Source: JACKAF01 sp041391485 (GTDB lineage: Bacteria > Bdellovibrionota > FAC87 > UBA2466 > JACKAF01). Taken from it: a stretch of 64,000 bases of DNA. Both the position numbers and the translations under genes were made by a program. This document shows positions 41,876 to 51,325 of the stretch, in pieces. Every line of letters starts with the position of its first letter. Positions within the stretch are counted from its first letter, which is position 1. The DNA lies in contig JAWKNY010000014.1 in NCBI GenBank assembly GCA_041391485.1, positions 26,160 to 90,159 of the forward strand. Direction: 5' to 3'. The notes beneath the pieces were generated by a model. That model did no database searches. It was not told the DNA's origin and saw only the letters and a program-made list of their open reading frames with translations.

Positions 41876-44286
41876 TTGTCGGGAGACAATAAATCGTCGT
41901 ACACGCGCTCCACATCGCGGTAAAAGACCACGCCGGGGTAGATTCCGGAATCACGGTGCTTACCGAGCGAATGGGTTTGAAAGGTCAGCTCGTCCAGTTC
42001 CGAGAGGGCTCCGTTGATGATGTGATCCACCCCGTTAATCGAGCCATCCGACTGGCGAAGAATAAGCACCACACGGGCCTTCATGAGACGCTTCAAACGA
42101 TCGTAGAACTCTTTCCCTCGCATGATCTTCAGCCACTTGCGGTCGCCTTGATTGCGTGAAGAAGGTTTGAAGAAGCCGCGGTACTGCTGTTCCTGATCCA
42201 CATAGTACCAGTTGTGTTCGATTCCGTCTTTGTGCTGATCGAAGCAAAACAGCAAACCCTTGTCTGCCGGCTTAATCTTTTTTGGAGATACCAGTAGGCA
42301 CGTACTCACGTCGGTGGACAAATAGAGCTTTGCGATCTGAACAAACAGCTGACCAAACTGCCTCGTACGTCCGCGAACGCGTTCGTCCAAAACGTGAGCA
42401 AAATCAGAGTGCCAGTATTGGCCGTTGTTGTAGCTCCAGCCACCGCCCATTCCGCCACCAATCCCAAAAAACTTCGGGGACGCATCCCACCCGCTCTCGT
42501 TGCGCTTGGTTGTCGTGCGCTGTTGGCCTTCGGAGGTTTTTAGCGAGGTCAGATCTTCACGGAAGTATTCCGCCATCGCCTGAAACATGTCCATCTCGTC
42601 GAACTTCTTTTCCACCGTTGGGGGGCCATTGATGAACTCCAAGACTTCCATGCCGACGTACTCAAAGGGTTGCTTTTCCTTAGCGGCCAAACACTTTTGG
42701 GACTCTTCCCCATCATAAAAATAGTCGCAGAAATAACCTACGAGTGGAGCGAAGGCTCGGTAGATCCCGTGCGGGGATCTAAGTTGCCGGCGCAGGGCTT
42801 CTTCTTGTTTCGTCAGAGGCTTCGGATTCTTCTCGTTCAACGGATAAAACAGATCTTTGCGCCCGAGGCGGTTCGTCAGCAAACGGTGCAAATCCTTACT
42901 CAACTCCGCCGGCCAATTCTTCTCCCACCCCTCATCGGAGACCGACACGTTGAGAACCTTCTTGGGAATCCCGGCCGCCGAGGCAATGAAATAATCCGTG
43001 GGGCTATAGCTCAGTTGCGTGTCCGGATCCACCGGATCTTGCTTCTTGGGTTTCAGAAGTTGATGGCTAGTGGGAACCTTGGTCGGTAACAACGAAGCCA
43101 GTTTTTTCTCTGAGAATTTCAGCTCCTTCAGCTGCCGCCCTTTGGAGGTCACCAGCTCGCGCTCCAAGGTACCAAGAAGCGAAGGGTCTTCCGCCGTCAT
43201 GTCCGAGACACTCACCTCTTTGCTATCTCCATCCACCGCCGCAAACGGAAACACGCCAATGAAGGGGGAAACTGCTCGGCTTTCTATAGAACGGACTTCC
43301 ACAAATACCTGAGTGAAGGTTTCGAGCAGCGGGCCTTCGCTAAAATCGTACGCAAAGCCAACCGGCACATCTACCTCGCCCCACTCGCCGACTACCGCTT
43401 CGGTTTCGTAGGCACTCAAAAACCGCAAGTGCGCCAACTTGTCGTTGAGCTTCTTGGTAGCCAACTCAGACTGACTCATTTCGCTCGCCACAAACACCAC
43501 GCGGACGGCAAGTTTCATTCCGGGCCAAAGTTTGTCCTCCAGCTGATGAGGTTCTCCCTGCAAGGTAAAACTCAAATTGCGCTTGAGCTTGGGGATGAAT
43601 CTAAAGCGAGAGAACTGCTTAAGGGTAAGATGCGCCCAGGTATCAATCTCGTAGTCCGCCTTTTGCCCTGGATAAAAATAGGAAAGCTTATTCACACCCA
43701 ACCGCAAGACAGGTCCGGTTGTTTTGGCGGCTACAGGAGCGCCGTTGCGTGAGTCCCACTCGAAGAGTCTTCCACTCTGAAAAACGTTAATGTCCTTCTT
43801 GAGAGCTACCTTGCGATCTGGAGAGGCTTTGTCCCGAACAATGAGAAAGTAAGCGCGATAGCGCTCTACTTCATCGACATTGTGTTTGAGTACGACTTCC
43901 TTGCTGGTGTGGAAGCACCCGTCACGCTGCGGAACGCCCTCTTCCAAGGCGGTAAAATTCGTGGGATCCGATTCGAAAGCTACCTCGTACCTTCCCTGCT
44001 GCATGGGTGTGTCGTAGATGTTTTTTAAACAAACGCGAAAAACCAAATGGGTCTCCCGCTCGTACGCGGCTTTGTCTGCGGAGGGGATTGGTTTTCTAAG
44101 TATTTGGGTTTTGTCTTCGTCAAAATAGAAGCCGACCGTACTCGGATCGTATTGACCGCTCTGCACGCGGGTCTCCGCCCCCGTTGCCGTCGCCCGCGGA
44201 TTCACCGCCGTGTCTTTGCTAGCGGGCGTACACGCCGACAAAACCATTACCCCACCCAAAATTAAGCAGAACTTACAGTAAGTCAT
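41872..44286 (-). CDS. Large lipoprotein of unknown function
   Basis: 804 residues from ATG 44286, which makes MTYCKFCLILGGVMVLSAC a lipoprotein signal with lipobox LSAC; the ATG lies inside the end of the upstream barrel gene (14-base overlap). The mature protein starts with a linker, then beta-rich regions, and a Gly-rich stretch (FFGIGGGMGGGWSYNNG). The C-terminal 150 residues contain WYYVDQEQQYRGFF and conserved-looking aromatic motifs. No catalytic motif is recognised. Coupling to the barrel gene suggests an outer-membrane partner. Confidence 0.72.
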   Translation of the reverse strand: MTYCKFCLILGGVMVLSACTPASKDTAVNPRATATGAETRVQSGQYDPSTVGFYFDEDKTQILRKPIPSADKAAYERETHLVFRVCLKNIYDTPMQQGRYEVAFESDPTNFTALEEGVPQRDGCFHTSKEVVLKHNVDEVERYRAYFLIVRDKASPDRKVALKKDINVFQSGRLFEWDSRNGAPVAAKTTGPVLRLGVNKLSYFYPGQKADYEIDTWAHLTLKQFSRFRFIPKLKRNLSFTLQGEPHQLEDKLWPGMKLAVRVVFVASEMSQSELATKKLNDKLAHLRFLSAYETEAVVGEWGEVDVPVGFAYDFSEGPLLETFTQVFVEVRSIESRAVSPFIGVFPFAAVDGDSKEVSVSDMTAEDPSLLGTLERELVTSKGRQLKELKFSEKKLASLLPTKVPTSHQLLKPKKQDPVDPDTQLSYSPTDYFIASAAGIPKKVLNVSVSDEGWEKNWPAELSKDLHRLLTNRLGRKDLFYPLNEKNPKPLTKQEEALRRQLRSPHGIYRAFAPLVGYFCDYFYDGEESQKCLAAKEKQPFEYVGMEVLEFINGPPTVEKKFDEMDMFQAMAEYFREDLTSLKTSEGQQRTTTKRNESGWDASPKFFGIGGGMGGGWSYNNGQYWHSDFAHVLDERVRGRTRQFGQLFVQIAKLYLSTDVSTCLLVSPKKIKPADKGLLFCFDQHKDGIEHNWYYVDQEQQYRGFFKPSSRNQGDRKWLKIMRGKEFYDRLKRLMKARVVLILRQSDGSINGVDHIINGALSELDELTFQTHSLGKHRDSGIYPGVVFYRDVERVYDDLLSPDN

Positions 44287-45361
44287 AAGAAGTCTCGAAC
44301 AACAAAAAGGCCTGTTGAAAACGATCCTGAAAGGGATTGGCGTTGATAGGCTCTGCATTCGTGTAACCCAATTCCACTCGTAAAGGCGTAGTCGGGAAAT
44401 CTAGATACAGTGAGGCTCCCAATCCACGCCGGTTATTGTGCCCAAGAAACTTGTTGGAATAGAAAGCCGGGCCCGCATCGGATTCGATGTGAAATAAACT
44501 AAAACGCATTCCCGAAACCACCGTCGGAGACCATTGCCACGCAAGCCCGACTGCCCCGAGCATGGCGTCCCGTTTTCCAGACGGCGGATCGAAGTTGCGG
44601 TGTGCATTGAACGCGGCACTCGGACGAAAGGCTCCCCAGCGCGATTCCCAGTTGCCGCCGACAGCAATCCCGTGAAAACTGTAAGTCAAAGAGGCGTTTT
44701 CTCGAGTCGATCCCGCTCCAGAGTTTCCAAAAAACCGACTGCGGTACTCCACTTCGCGACTGAGATTGAGAAACGCAAAGTGCTGAACACGAATCTCCGC
44801 ACTCCCGTTCTGCCACCAGTAATTGACCGAAGCCCCTTCTTTGAGAAACGCCGGAAACTGAGAATTTGCAAAAGTGGGGAAGAGCGTCCGACTGGGGCTC
44901 GAAGCAAAACTTTGCTCCGCATCGAGGCTGAAGCGCCAGGCTCCCGCGTCCAAGCTCACCGTTTCTCCCACACCGGTGAAAGCCTTGTAGTGAATGAGCG
45001 TCGGCAAAGACTCGTGAGGGAGCACGCCCCAGCGCAACCGAACCGGGGACAGCGGCGACCACTGCATGGAAGCCTCGCGAAGCACCAGCCCCTGTTGCGC
45101 GCCGTACTCATCCACAAACGAAGAAACATAGGCACCCGTTTGCAAACGCCCAATCGCATCGATCGATACCGTAAGGGAATCCGAAAGGTTGTGATTAAAC
45201 TGCGCGCCCACGTCCAAACCGCCCGTCTGAGCGCGATGAAATGTTTCTTCCACCCAACGCCCTTCGAATTCGAGACGCAGATCAAGACCAGGAGATTGTG
45301 TGAGGGCCCACGCCGACGCACAGGAAATTAGGGACAATCCAATAAACTTAGAAAAGGCCAT
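44273..45361 (-). CDS. Predicted outer-membrane beta-barrel protein
   Basis: 362 residues from ATG 45361. Signal peptide MAFSKFIGLSLISCASAWA. The mature chain alternates polar and hydrophobic residues over about 14-16 strands, with frequent aromatic girdle residues (LDLRLEFEGRWVEETF, LTYSFHGIAVGGNWESRWG) and ends LLFETSYDLL, without the usual terminal Phe. Porin or channel function is plausible but no family is recognised. It is co-transcribed with the large lipoprotein gene. Confidence 0.72.
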   Translation of the reverse strand: MAFSKFIGLSLISCASAWALTQSPGLDLRLEFEGRWVEETFHRAQTGGLDVGAQFNHNLSDSLTVSIDAIGRLQTGAYVSSFVDEYGAQQGLVLREASMQWSPLSPVRLRWGVLPHESLPTLIHYKAFTGVGETVSLDAGAWRFSLDAEQSFASSPSRTLFPTFANSQFPAFLKEGASVNYWWQNGSAEIRVQHFAFLNLSREVEYRSRFFGNSGAGSTRENASLTYSFHGIAVGGNWESRWGAFRPSAAFNAHRNFDPPSGKRDAMLGAVGLAWQWSPTVVSGMRFSLFHIESDAGPAFYSNKFLGHNNRRGLGASLYLDFPTTPLRVELGYTNAEPINANPFQDRFQQAFLLFETSYDLL

Positions 45362-45504
45362 TCGCTCCACCGCTAAGCATCTATGACTCAGGGCAGTAGG
45401 TAGCAGCGCCGTGTTAAGGGGCCGTAAAGAAGATATTAAATTGCTATAAATATTAGGTTTTCCCCTTGTTCCAATCCCAAATACTTGTTAATCGCTAGGC
45501 CGCG

Positions 45505-46489
45505 ATGTACGCAATGCGGCAAAAACTATCCGTCGGGCTTACGTGGGTACTCCTTTTGGTCCTGTTACTGCCCGCCCCCGTTCGCGCCTCCGAAGATTGG
45601 GATCTTCCGAACCACAGTTCGGCAAACTCAGGAGACGCAGAAAAAGGTGTGCCTCCTGAAGGCGAAGCGGCCGAAGAGGATTCGGCGTCCCGAAAAGAAA
45701 AAACGCAGAACGCTTGCTCCGAGAAATGCGGGAAGAGCCGGCCGTTACCATGAAGGAACAGAAGAAAATACACGCAAGCTGCTTGAAGAGGTTCAAAACG
45801 GAGCGGACGACAGGCGCCGCCAGCGTCGAGCCAATAAGGTGCTCTACACCTGTGCGTTTGCGCTCTTGTCGGTGGGCATCGTCGGCGCTTTCTTCTTAGG
45901 AGGAGGCGAACACCCGCTCGCCCATAACATCTCGGTTGAAAAGAAGTTGGTTGCCTACGATCAAGCTCAAGTCACCGCCGCGCAGGCGGCGATGACGACC
46001 AAGGTGAAAACCTTTGAAAATCCAACAGGCGAGTTTGATGAACCCAAGCTTCTGGCTTCGCTTGCCTCTCTAGCTTCAGTCATTAGAACAGAGCTCGCTT
46101 CGGGCGACGGGCGTGGAAAGATCCCGAACGGGCTTTGGAGAGTCCTTTACGAAGCCGACAGCGACGGCAGCGTTTCAGAAGCGGCCGAGCGCGAAGGGTT
46201 GGTAGACGGCGAACTCATCGGAGACAGCTTTGGAAAGATCCGAGACTTTCTAAAGCGGGCTGACGAAGTTCAGATGCAGCGTTTTGACCGAGTTTTTGCG
46301 GTGGCGCTTCTGCGGCTTCTCGAAAATTCGCGCACTTTCGCCAATGGTCTGGATGGCCCCGCAGAGGGCGGCATCTTGGATGAAATGACGTTGGGCGGCT
46401 TCCTTTATCAGGAGGTTCTCCCGCTGGCCCGTCTGGGAGCAGGGGCTTCCATGCAAAATGGCGAGCGATTCCGCATCGATCCTCCTTAG
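45505..46489 (+). CDS. Membrane protein of unknown function, interrupted by a one-base frameshift
   Basis: An ATG at 45505 (or 45514) begins a signal peptide, MRQKLSVGLTWVLLLVLLLP, then an acidic linker. The frame breaks at the A6 run 45698-45703; with one A fewer it joins ASRKEKRRTLAPRNAGRAG and continues to the stop, 327 residues. A second hydrophobic helix follows (VLYTCAFALLSVGIVGAFFL), then a helical soluble domain. With a cleavable signal the middle basic part would be outside; if the first segment is an anchor the protein spans the membrane twice. Family unknown. Confidence 0.62.
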
Positions 46490-46523
46490 TCTCTACGCTA
46501 TAATTTGAGAAGCACGCCTTCTC

Positions 46524-47546
46524 ATGAGCACGAAAAAGAAAATTCTGTTTGGGTCCCTTTCAGCGCTGTTGGGCCTTGTCGTTGCCGAAGTCTTTCTCGC
46601 TTTGGTGAGTCTTGTATACCCCTTGGACTCGGTATTGCTGCTTCACCGTTTTGCGGCAGAGAGTCCTTATTACTTTTCTCTAAAAGAAGTCCCAACGGAA
46701 GATAGTAACCAAGACCCTTTATTGGGCTGGCGCAATAAAGGAGCCGACGGGATTTCATACAACGGCTGGAGACAAGATAAAGAGCCCACCTTGCACGGCC
46801 GAAAGCGCCGCCTGGCGTTTGCGGGAGATTCGTTTGTGTTTGGAGTCGGGTTGGGAAACCACGAAACCTTGCCCTACTATCTCCAAAAAAAATTGGGACC
46901 GGAATTTGAGGTGCTTAACTTTGGGGTGCAAGGATTCGGGATCGATCAAACAGCGCTCGTCACCGCCCACATCCTGCCCGCTTACCATCCGGAGCGGATT
47001 ATTTTCGGTTTTATCGCCGACGATCTCGATCGTAGCTGCACCGATTTTTCGTTTCAGTTTAAAAAGCCTTACTTTAAGCAGCTCGCAAATGGACTGAGCT
47101 TGGAAGGGGTCCCCGCCAAATCGAGACGCGAGACCTACCTCGAGCGCCAAGATCTTTTCAGCTGGCTCAACGATGGCGTGAAGACCTTGCTGAGCCACTC
47201 TAGGGTATACGCGCTAGGGGCTCAGGTGCCGTTGACCATTCAACGCAAGCACTGCCGCGAGAAGCTCGGCCCAGCCATCCTGGCCGAGGCCGTCGCCCAG
47301 GCTCCAGCGCCGGTTCTTTTGCTGCACCTCGACGGTAAACTTCCCCAAGGCTTTGAACAGGCGTTGCAGCAATTGAACCTAAACTTCGTCTCTGCCGTAG
47401 ACGCCTTGCCCACCCTCGCGGCCGAGTACGGCTACACGCTGGACCGCCAGGACGATGGTCACCCCAAGGCGGGCATGAACCGTGCGTACGCACAGTTCAT
47501 CTACGACCAACTTCAAAAAGAAAACCGAACCGCATCTCGAAAATAG
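46524..47546 (+). CDS. SGNH-fold hydrolase/acyltransferase-like protein, membrane-anchored
   Basis: 340 residues. TM anchor at about 7-33 (ILFGSLSALLGLVVAEVFLA). The SGNH core has block I FAGDSFVFGVGL with the catalytic Ser, LNFGVQGFGIDQ (block II) and block V DDGHPKAGMNRAYA with the catalytic His and Asp. It resembles the periplasmic or AlgX-type SGNH enzymes that act on acetyl groups of glycans. A 6-bp hairpin (GAGAAG-CACGC-CTTCTC, 46507-46523) ends directly at the ATG and may affect initiation. A TATAAT box is at 46499-46504 but without a good -35. Confidence 0.82.
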   Translation: MSTKKKILFGSLSALLGLVVAEVFLALVSLVYPLDSVLLLHRFAAESPYYFSLKEVPTEDSNQDPLLGWRNKGADGISYNGWRQDKEPTLHGRKRRLAFAGDSFVFGVGLGNHETLPYYLQKKLGPEFEVLNFGVQGFGIDQTALVTAHILPAYHPERIIFGFIADDLDRSCTDFSFQFKKPYFKQLANGLSLEGVPAKSRRETYLERQDLFSWLNDGVKTLLSHSRVYALGAQVPLTIQRKHCREKLGPAILAEAVAQAPAPVLLLHLDGKLPQGFEQALQQLNLNFVSAVDALPTLAAEYGYTLDRQDDGHPKAGMNRAYAQFIYDQLQKENRTASRK

Positions 47547-47562
47547 GCCTAGAAAATAAAAA

Positions 47563-47588
47563 ACCCAGGCCTCCGAAGAAGCCTGGGT
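47563..47588 (-). terminator. Rho-independent terminator
   Basis: The stem ACCCAGGC pairs with GCCTGGGT over a 10-base loop. On the minus strand it is followed by TTTTTTATTTT, so it mainly ends the small secreted-protein gene; the plus-strand gene also ends here. Confidence 0.85.
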
Positions 47589-47610
47589 CTTAGTGGCTAA
47601 ACTTTGCCGA

Positions 47611-47898
47611 TTAGGAAGCGCGTTTGCCTTTGATGCATTCCTTCAGCGCTTTGCCTTTAAGCTTGGGATTCTCTTTAAGGCATTCTTTCTTGGCCACCTT
47701 GTGGCTAACTTTTTTGCCGGCTTTGGCCGTCTTCGCACGCGCTTTAGGTTTCGCAGCGGGCGCTTCAGCAGCGGGAGCCGCCGTGTCCACGCCTTCTTCC
47801 ATCGCGGGTTCGTCGTTCCATTCGGAATCGTCGGCCATCACGGGAGCCGTGACCATGATTAGGGAAGCTAGCAAAGCAAGTTTCAAGAACCAGTTCAT
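47611..47898 (-). CDS. Small secreted basic protein, PsiF-repeat-like C-terminus
   Basis: 95 residues. Signal peptide MNWFLKLALLASLIMVTAPVMA, an acidic then Ala/Pro-rich linker, and a lysine-rich end with two cysteines (KKECLKENPKLKGKALKECI). The C-x(14)-C spacing with KALKEC recalls the short PsiF repeat of phosphate-starvation proteins, a weak match. A good ribosome site (AAGGAG) precedes the ATG. Confidence 0.72.
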   Translation of the reverse strand: MNWFLKLALLASLIMVTAPVMADDSEWNDEPAMEEGVDTAAPAAEAPAAKPKARAKTAKAGKKVSHKVAKKECLKENPKLKGKALKECIKGKRAS

Positions 47899-47936
47899 TT
47901 GAATCTCCTTCAGGGGTTTAGTGTTTTAACCTCGGA

Positions 47937-48191
47937 CTAAAAGTCCTCGGAAGAATAGTCGTCGTTTGAAGTCCCGGAATCGGTCGTGCCGGTATCCGTC
48001 GTCGTTCCCGAGTCTTCACTCGGTGTCGATGAGGAATCAGAACCGTAAGCGTCATCGTAACCATCCGACTCCGCCACCAAGTACGCGTTCTGGCCGAAAC
48101 TGTCTGCCGCTTTGTGTTGGAAGCGCAAGGAAACACCCACGCCCACTAACACCGCTAAGCCAACTACGATAAGATACGATCGCTTTTGCAT
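47937..48191 (-). CDS. Membrane-anchored Ser/Thr/Asp-rich small protein
   Basis: 84 residues. An N-terminal helix (SYLIVVGLAVLVGVGVSL) is followed by a short polar stretch and a low-complexity acidic tail rich in Ser, Thr, Asp and Gly (TTTDTGTTDSGTSNDD). AGGA precedes the ATG. It lies 38 bases upstream of the small basic secreted-protein gene, in the same direction; an acidic and a basic small exported protein side by side may interact. No family is known. Confidence 0.68.
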   Translation of the reverse strand: MQKRSYLIVVGLAVLVGVGVSLRFQHKAADSFGQNAYLVAESDGYDDAYGSDSSSTPSEDSGTTTDTGTTDSGTSNDDYSSEDF

Positions 48192-48420
48192 TCCTTACGT
48201 CCTCCTAACGGATCGAGTTCACTACTCACCCATTTCTAAAGCAAACGCGATGCCAGGAAAGTCGAGGCTAAGTGATTCAAATATTTAATTGTTTTGAGGG
48301 GTTTTGCCACACTGGCCCCGTTTTCTTGTGGCAGCTTTCTACAGCGGTGACGCAAGGGACTTTTCAAGTTGAGCGGACCGTGCTAGTCTTTAACGTCCCA
48401 ACATTATTAGAGAATTTCCC

Positions 48421-49800
48421 GTGCTTGTTTTACTTGTCCATCCCGATAAGTCCCGGCTCAAAGAACTAGCCGATTTCTTTGAGCGGGAAGGTTTTGGAGT
48501 TGTCACCGCCACCGCGCGGCAAGAAGCAGTGGGTCTTCTCGCGCGCGAAGCGTCGCCCCTCATCATCAGTGACATCGAACCCGCTCACGAAGCTAATTTT
48601 GAGTTGATCCGCGCGGCCAAGGAAGTCGATCCTTTCGCGATGGTGATTCTGCTCGCAGGAGTAGGCAGTTTAGAAGCCGCCATTGAAGCGGTGAGCTGCG
48701 GCGCCTTTGACTACCTAACACGCCCCTTTGCCGTAGAAGATCTTTTGGCGACAGCAAGGCGCGCAGAAGCGCGCTACTTAGCACTCGCTGAGCACTCCAA
48801 ACAAACAGCGCCCGTCCTGCGCGGCGTCCCCTCCGCACCCAAGGTGTTGGTCGGCACCTCGCCCGGAATGCTCGAAGTCTACCGCGCGGTCGCAAAAGCG
48901 ACAGCCTCGGAGAAAGACGTCCTCATCCTTGGCGAAACGGGCACGGGCAAGGAACTCATCGCGCGTGCGATTCACAACAACAGCCGGCGCAAAGGCAAAA
49001 AGTTTTTGGCCATCAACTGCTCCTCGTTAACCGATACCTTGCTGGAATCGGAACTGTTCGGGCACGAAAAAGGAGCCTTCACGGGCGCGACCACCGACAA
49101 AAAAGGCTTTTTCGAGGAAGTCGATGGAGGCACACTCTTTCTCGACGAAATAGGCGACATCAGTCCAAGCTTGCAGGTAAAGCTACTGCGTGTGCTACAG
49201 GAAGGGGAGATACGCCGCGTGGGGTCTACCGAAAATCGTTCGGTGGATGTGCGTGTGATAAGCGCCACTCACCGGGATCTGCAAGCGTTGGTTAAAAAGG
49301 GGCAGTTCCGCGATGACCTGCTCTATCGACTGCGGGTTATCACCGTAAAGATCCCACCACTGCGCGAACGTGTCGACGATATCGAAGAGCTTGTTTACCA
49401 TTTTCTTTTCCGCCAGGCTTCGGATGAGAACAAGACAGTAAACTACGTTTCTGATGAAGCCATTGCCTTACTCAAGGCCTACCATTGGCCAGGTAATGTC
49501 CGTGAGCTGGAGCATGCTATCAGTCATGCCGTATCCATGACCACGACACCGGTTCTTTTCCCAGAAGATTTTCCGGCGGAAATTCTTGATTCGGTAAAAC
49601 AATCTGCGCCTGCAGAACTGCTGGAAACACCCTCCTCGGCCATGACACTCGACGAAGTGGAGTGCATCCACATCGTCAGAATTCTCGAAGCGATGAACTA
49701 CAACATCTCCAAGGCAGCTGAAGCCTTGGGAATAGATCGCGGAACGCTCTACCGCAAAGCCGAAAAATTCAAGATATCCCTCAAGAAAACAGCTTCCTAA
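48421..49800 (+). CDS. Sigma54-dependent response regulator (NtrC type)
   Basis: 459 residues from a GTG. A receiver-like domain (1-118) keeps the phospho-acceptor Asp51 (LIISDIEP), but the acidic pair near the N-terminus is only Asp9 and the conserved lysine of LxKPF is arginine (YLTRPF), so phosphorylation may be altered. The AAA+ domain (about 140-375) has GETGTGKE, the sigma54 contact loop GAFTGA, GTLFLDEIGD and the R-finger region. The C-terminal Fis-type HTH is TLDEVECIHIVRILEAMNYN through GIDRGTLYRKAEKF. No sensor kinase gene is adjacent. Confidence 0.9.
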   Translation: MLVLLVHPDKSRLKELADFFEREGFGVVTATARQEAVGLLAREASPLIISDIEPAHEANFELIRAAKEVDPFAMVILLAGVGSLEAAIEAVSCGAFDYLTRPFAVEDLLATARRAEARYLALAEHSKQTAPVLRGVPSAPKVLVGTSPGMLEVYRAVAKATASEKDVLILGETGTGKELIARAIHNNSRRKGKKFLAINCSSLTDTLLESELFGHEKGAFTGATTDKKGFFEEVDGGTLFLDEIGDISPSLQVKLLRVLQEGEIRRVGSTENRSVDVRVISATHRDLQALVKKGQFRDDLLYRLRVITVKIPPLRERVDDIEELVYHFLFRQASDENKTVNYVSDEAIALLKAYHWPGNVRELEHAISHAVSMTTTPVLFPEDFPAEILDSVKQSAPAELLETPSSAMTLDEVECIHIVRILEAMNYNISKAAEALGIDRGTLYRKAEKFKISLKKTAS

Positions 49801-49942
49801 CTGTGGCAAAATCAAACGCTGTGGCGAATTTTCACACCTTGGTCAAGCTCCGCACGCACACCAAGCTAGTGGCACCGCGGTTGCATAAGAAATAGTCAGA
49901 ATTCGAAGTACCTAATCTTCATCAGCCATAAGGAGGCTATTC

Positions 49943-50086
49943 ATGAAATCCCAGAATAAACCTAAAGCCGAAAAAACGAATCCGAATACCAATCAACAAC
50001 AGAAAAACCAACCGTTCCCGCAAAACACGAACAACCAAAAGGGAACGACCAATAACAATGCACCTCGCAAGCCGGGACGTGCTTAA
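49943..50086 (+). CDS. Small Asn/Gln/Lys-rich protein
   Basis: 47 residues. AAGGAGG lies 6 bases before the ATG, the best ribosome site in this area. The sequence is almost wholly polar: MKSQNKPKAEKTNPNTNQQQ, then NTNNQKGTTNNN and the basic end PRKPGRA. It is likely disordered. It lies between the sigma54 activator and the solitary Fis-like gene and overlaps the latter's first codons. It matches no family I know. Confidence 0.6.
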   Translation: MKSQNKPKAEKTNPNTNQQQKNQPFPQNTNNQKGTTNNNAPRKPGRA

Positions 50087-50315
50087 CTACGGGATTGTTT
50101 TGTCGATTAAGCTTAAACCCAATCGGGCCTTTGCTGGCGGCGCACAGAAAACACTCGATGAAGTGGAGTGTGTTCATTTGGTGAAGACGCTCAGAAGCAC
50201 CGAGTTCAATCTGGAAGCGGCTGCCCACCGATTGGGAATTTCCCTAGAAGAATTGAGGCGGCGAATGGAGAAACACTCCATTCCGCCGTTCCTCGAACCC
50301 TTAAGCAGAGACTAA
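50079..50315 (+). CDS. Solitary Fis-type helix-turn-helix protein
   Basis: About 78 residues from GTG 50079; ATG 50058 and TTG 50097 are alternatives and none has a good ribosome site. The region TLDEVECVHLVKTLRSTEFN to ISLEELRRRMEKH copies the C-terminal DNA-binding domain of the sigma54 activator encoded just upstream (TLDEVECIHIVRILEAMNYN). There is no receiver or AAA+ domain. It is likely a DNA-binding or dimerising by-product of partial duplication that could compete with the activator for its sites. Confidence 0.7.
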   Translation: MLNYGIVLSIKLKPNRAFAGGAQKTLDEVECVHLVKTLRSTEFNLEAAAHRLGISLEELRRRMEKHSIPPFLEPLSRD

Positions 50316-51325
50316 GCGTCGAACTGCTGTTCCACCGCAAGATCCGCAAAACCCGGGAAATCCATTATCCGGGGATCAATCTTATCTGCCGTCGCTAGAT
50401 GAAAAATAGCGTCCCCGCGATTCACCAATGGGATATTTGTCTTACCCACGATGACGCCTGCTTCTTTGGCGTGAATCTTCACAGAGTCCTCACCAAACGG
50501 ATTGGAAATAACCCCAAGTAGTGAGTCCTTGCGGACAGTCACCCAAGTGGCGCAAGACTCGAAGCGTACCGCTCTGTGGGGCGCGCAATGGCTGGATTGA
50601 GCAGAAAGCTCTGGCGTGTTGGCTTAGGTTTGGTCGAGGGTGGGAGCATCTTCAAATGGCGCATCCATTCTAATCGTACCCGCGAGGCCTGCCTTGATGG
50701 CAAGCTCATCAAATCGCAGCGCTTCGCCCCCCTCATAGCAAAGCACAGGAACCTTGCCGGAAGTGGCCGCGGCTCGCAAAGAACCGTCTGGCTGAGACGA
50801 GTCCAAAATCACGGGCGCCCCAAAGGCTTTTGCCAATTTGACTAACTCCTTGTCCTGAAAGTTAGTGCGAATTTGGGGCAGATTCGTACGATGAATCGCT
50901 CCCGTATGCAGATCCAAGCCGTGCGTACATTTCTCAACCACTTCGGTACGGAACAAGTAAGCAATTTGGGAGGCTAGGGATCCATCGTCCCGCCCAGGAA
51001 AAGAGCGATTGAGATCTCGCCTGTCGGGCAAATAACGGGATCGGTTGTTGAAACCAAATACGTTTACGATGGGTACGGCGATAAGCGTTCCGTTGAGTTT
51101 TTTTAAGGACGGGCTGCGCAGAAGACGTTTTATTATTTCCACGCCGTTGAGCTCGTCGCCGTGCAAAGCTGCGGAGACAAAAAGTATCGGGCCGTCTTCT
51201 TTACCGCGAATGACTCGGATGGGAATGCTCACATCCGTGTAATCGTAGAGTCGGGCTACAAACAGATTTGCCGTCTTGTTCTCACCCAAGGCGATGCTTG
51301 TATCGCCAATCCGAATGTCCCCCAT
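50312..51325 (-). CDS. Succinylglutamate desuccinylase/aspartoacylase-like enzyme, interrupted by two compensating frameshifts
   Basis: The N-terminal part has the M14-type zinc site: SAALHGDELNGVEII (His and Glu), then LPDRRDLNRSFPG and LDLHTGAIHRTNLPQI (second His). Near 50663-50667 the frame changes; the segment MRHLKMLPPSTKPKPTRQS to NPAIARPTERYASS continues it, and near 50555-50562 the frame returns to VTVRKDSLLGVISNPFGEDS and the normal end. Joined, this is about 337 residues, the usual length of this family. The compensating shifts point to consensus errors. It follows the rimK-like gene directly, as in a known three-gene arrangement with a RimB-like protein. Confidence 0.8.
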
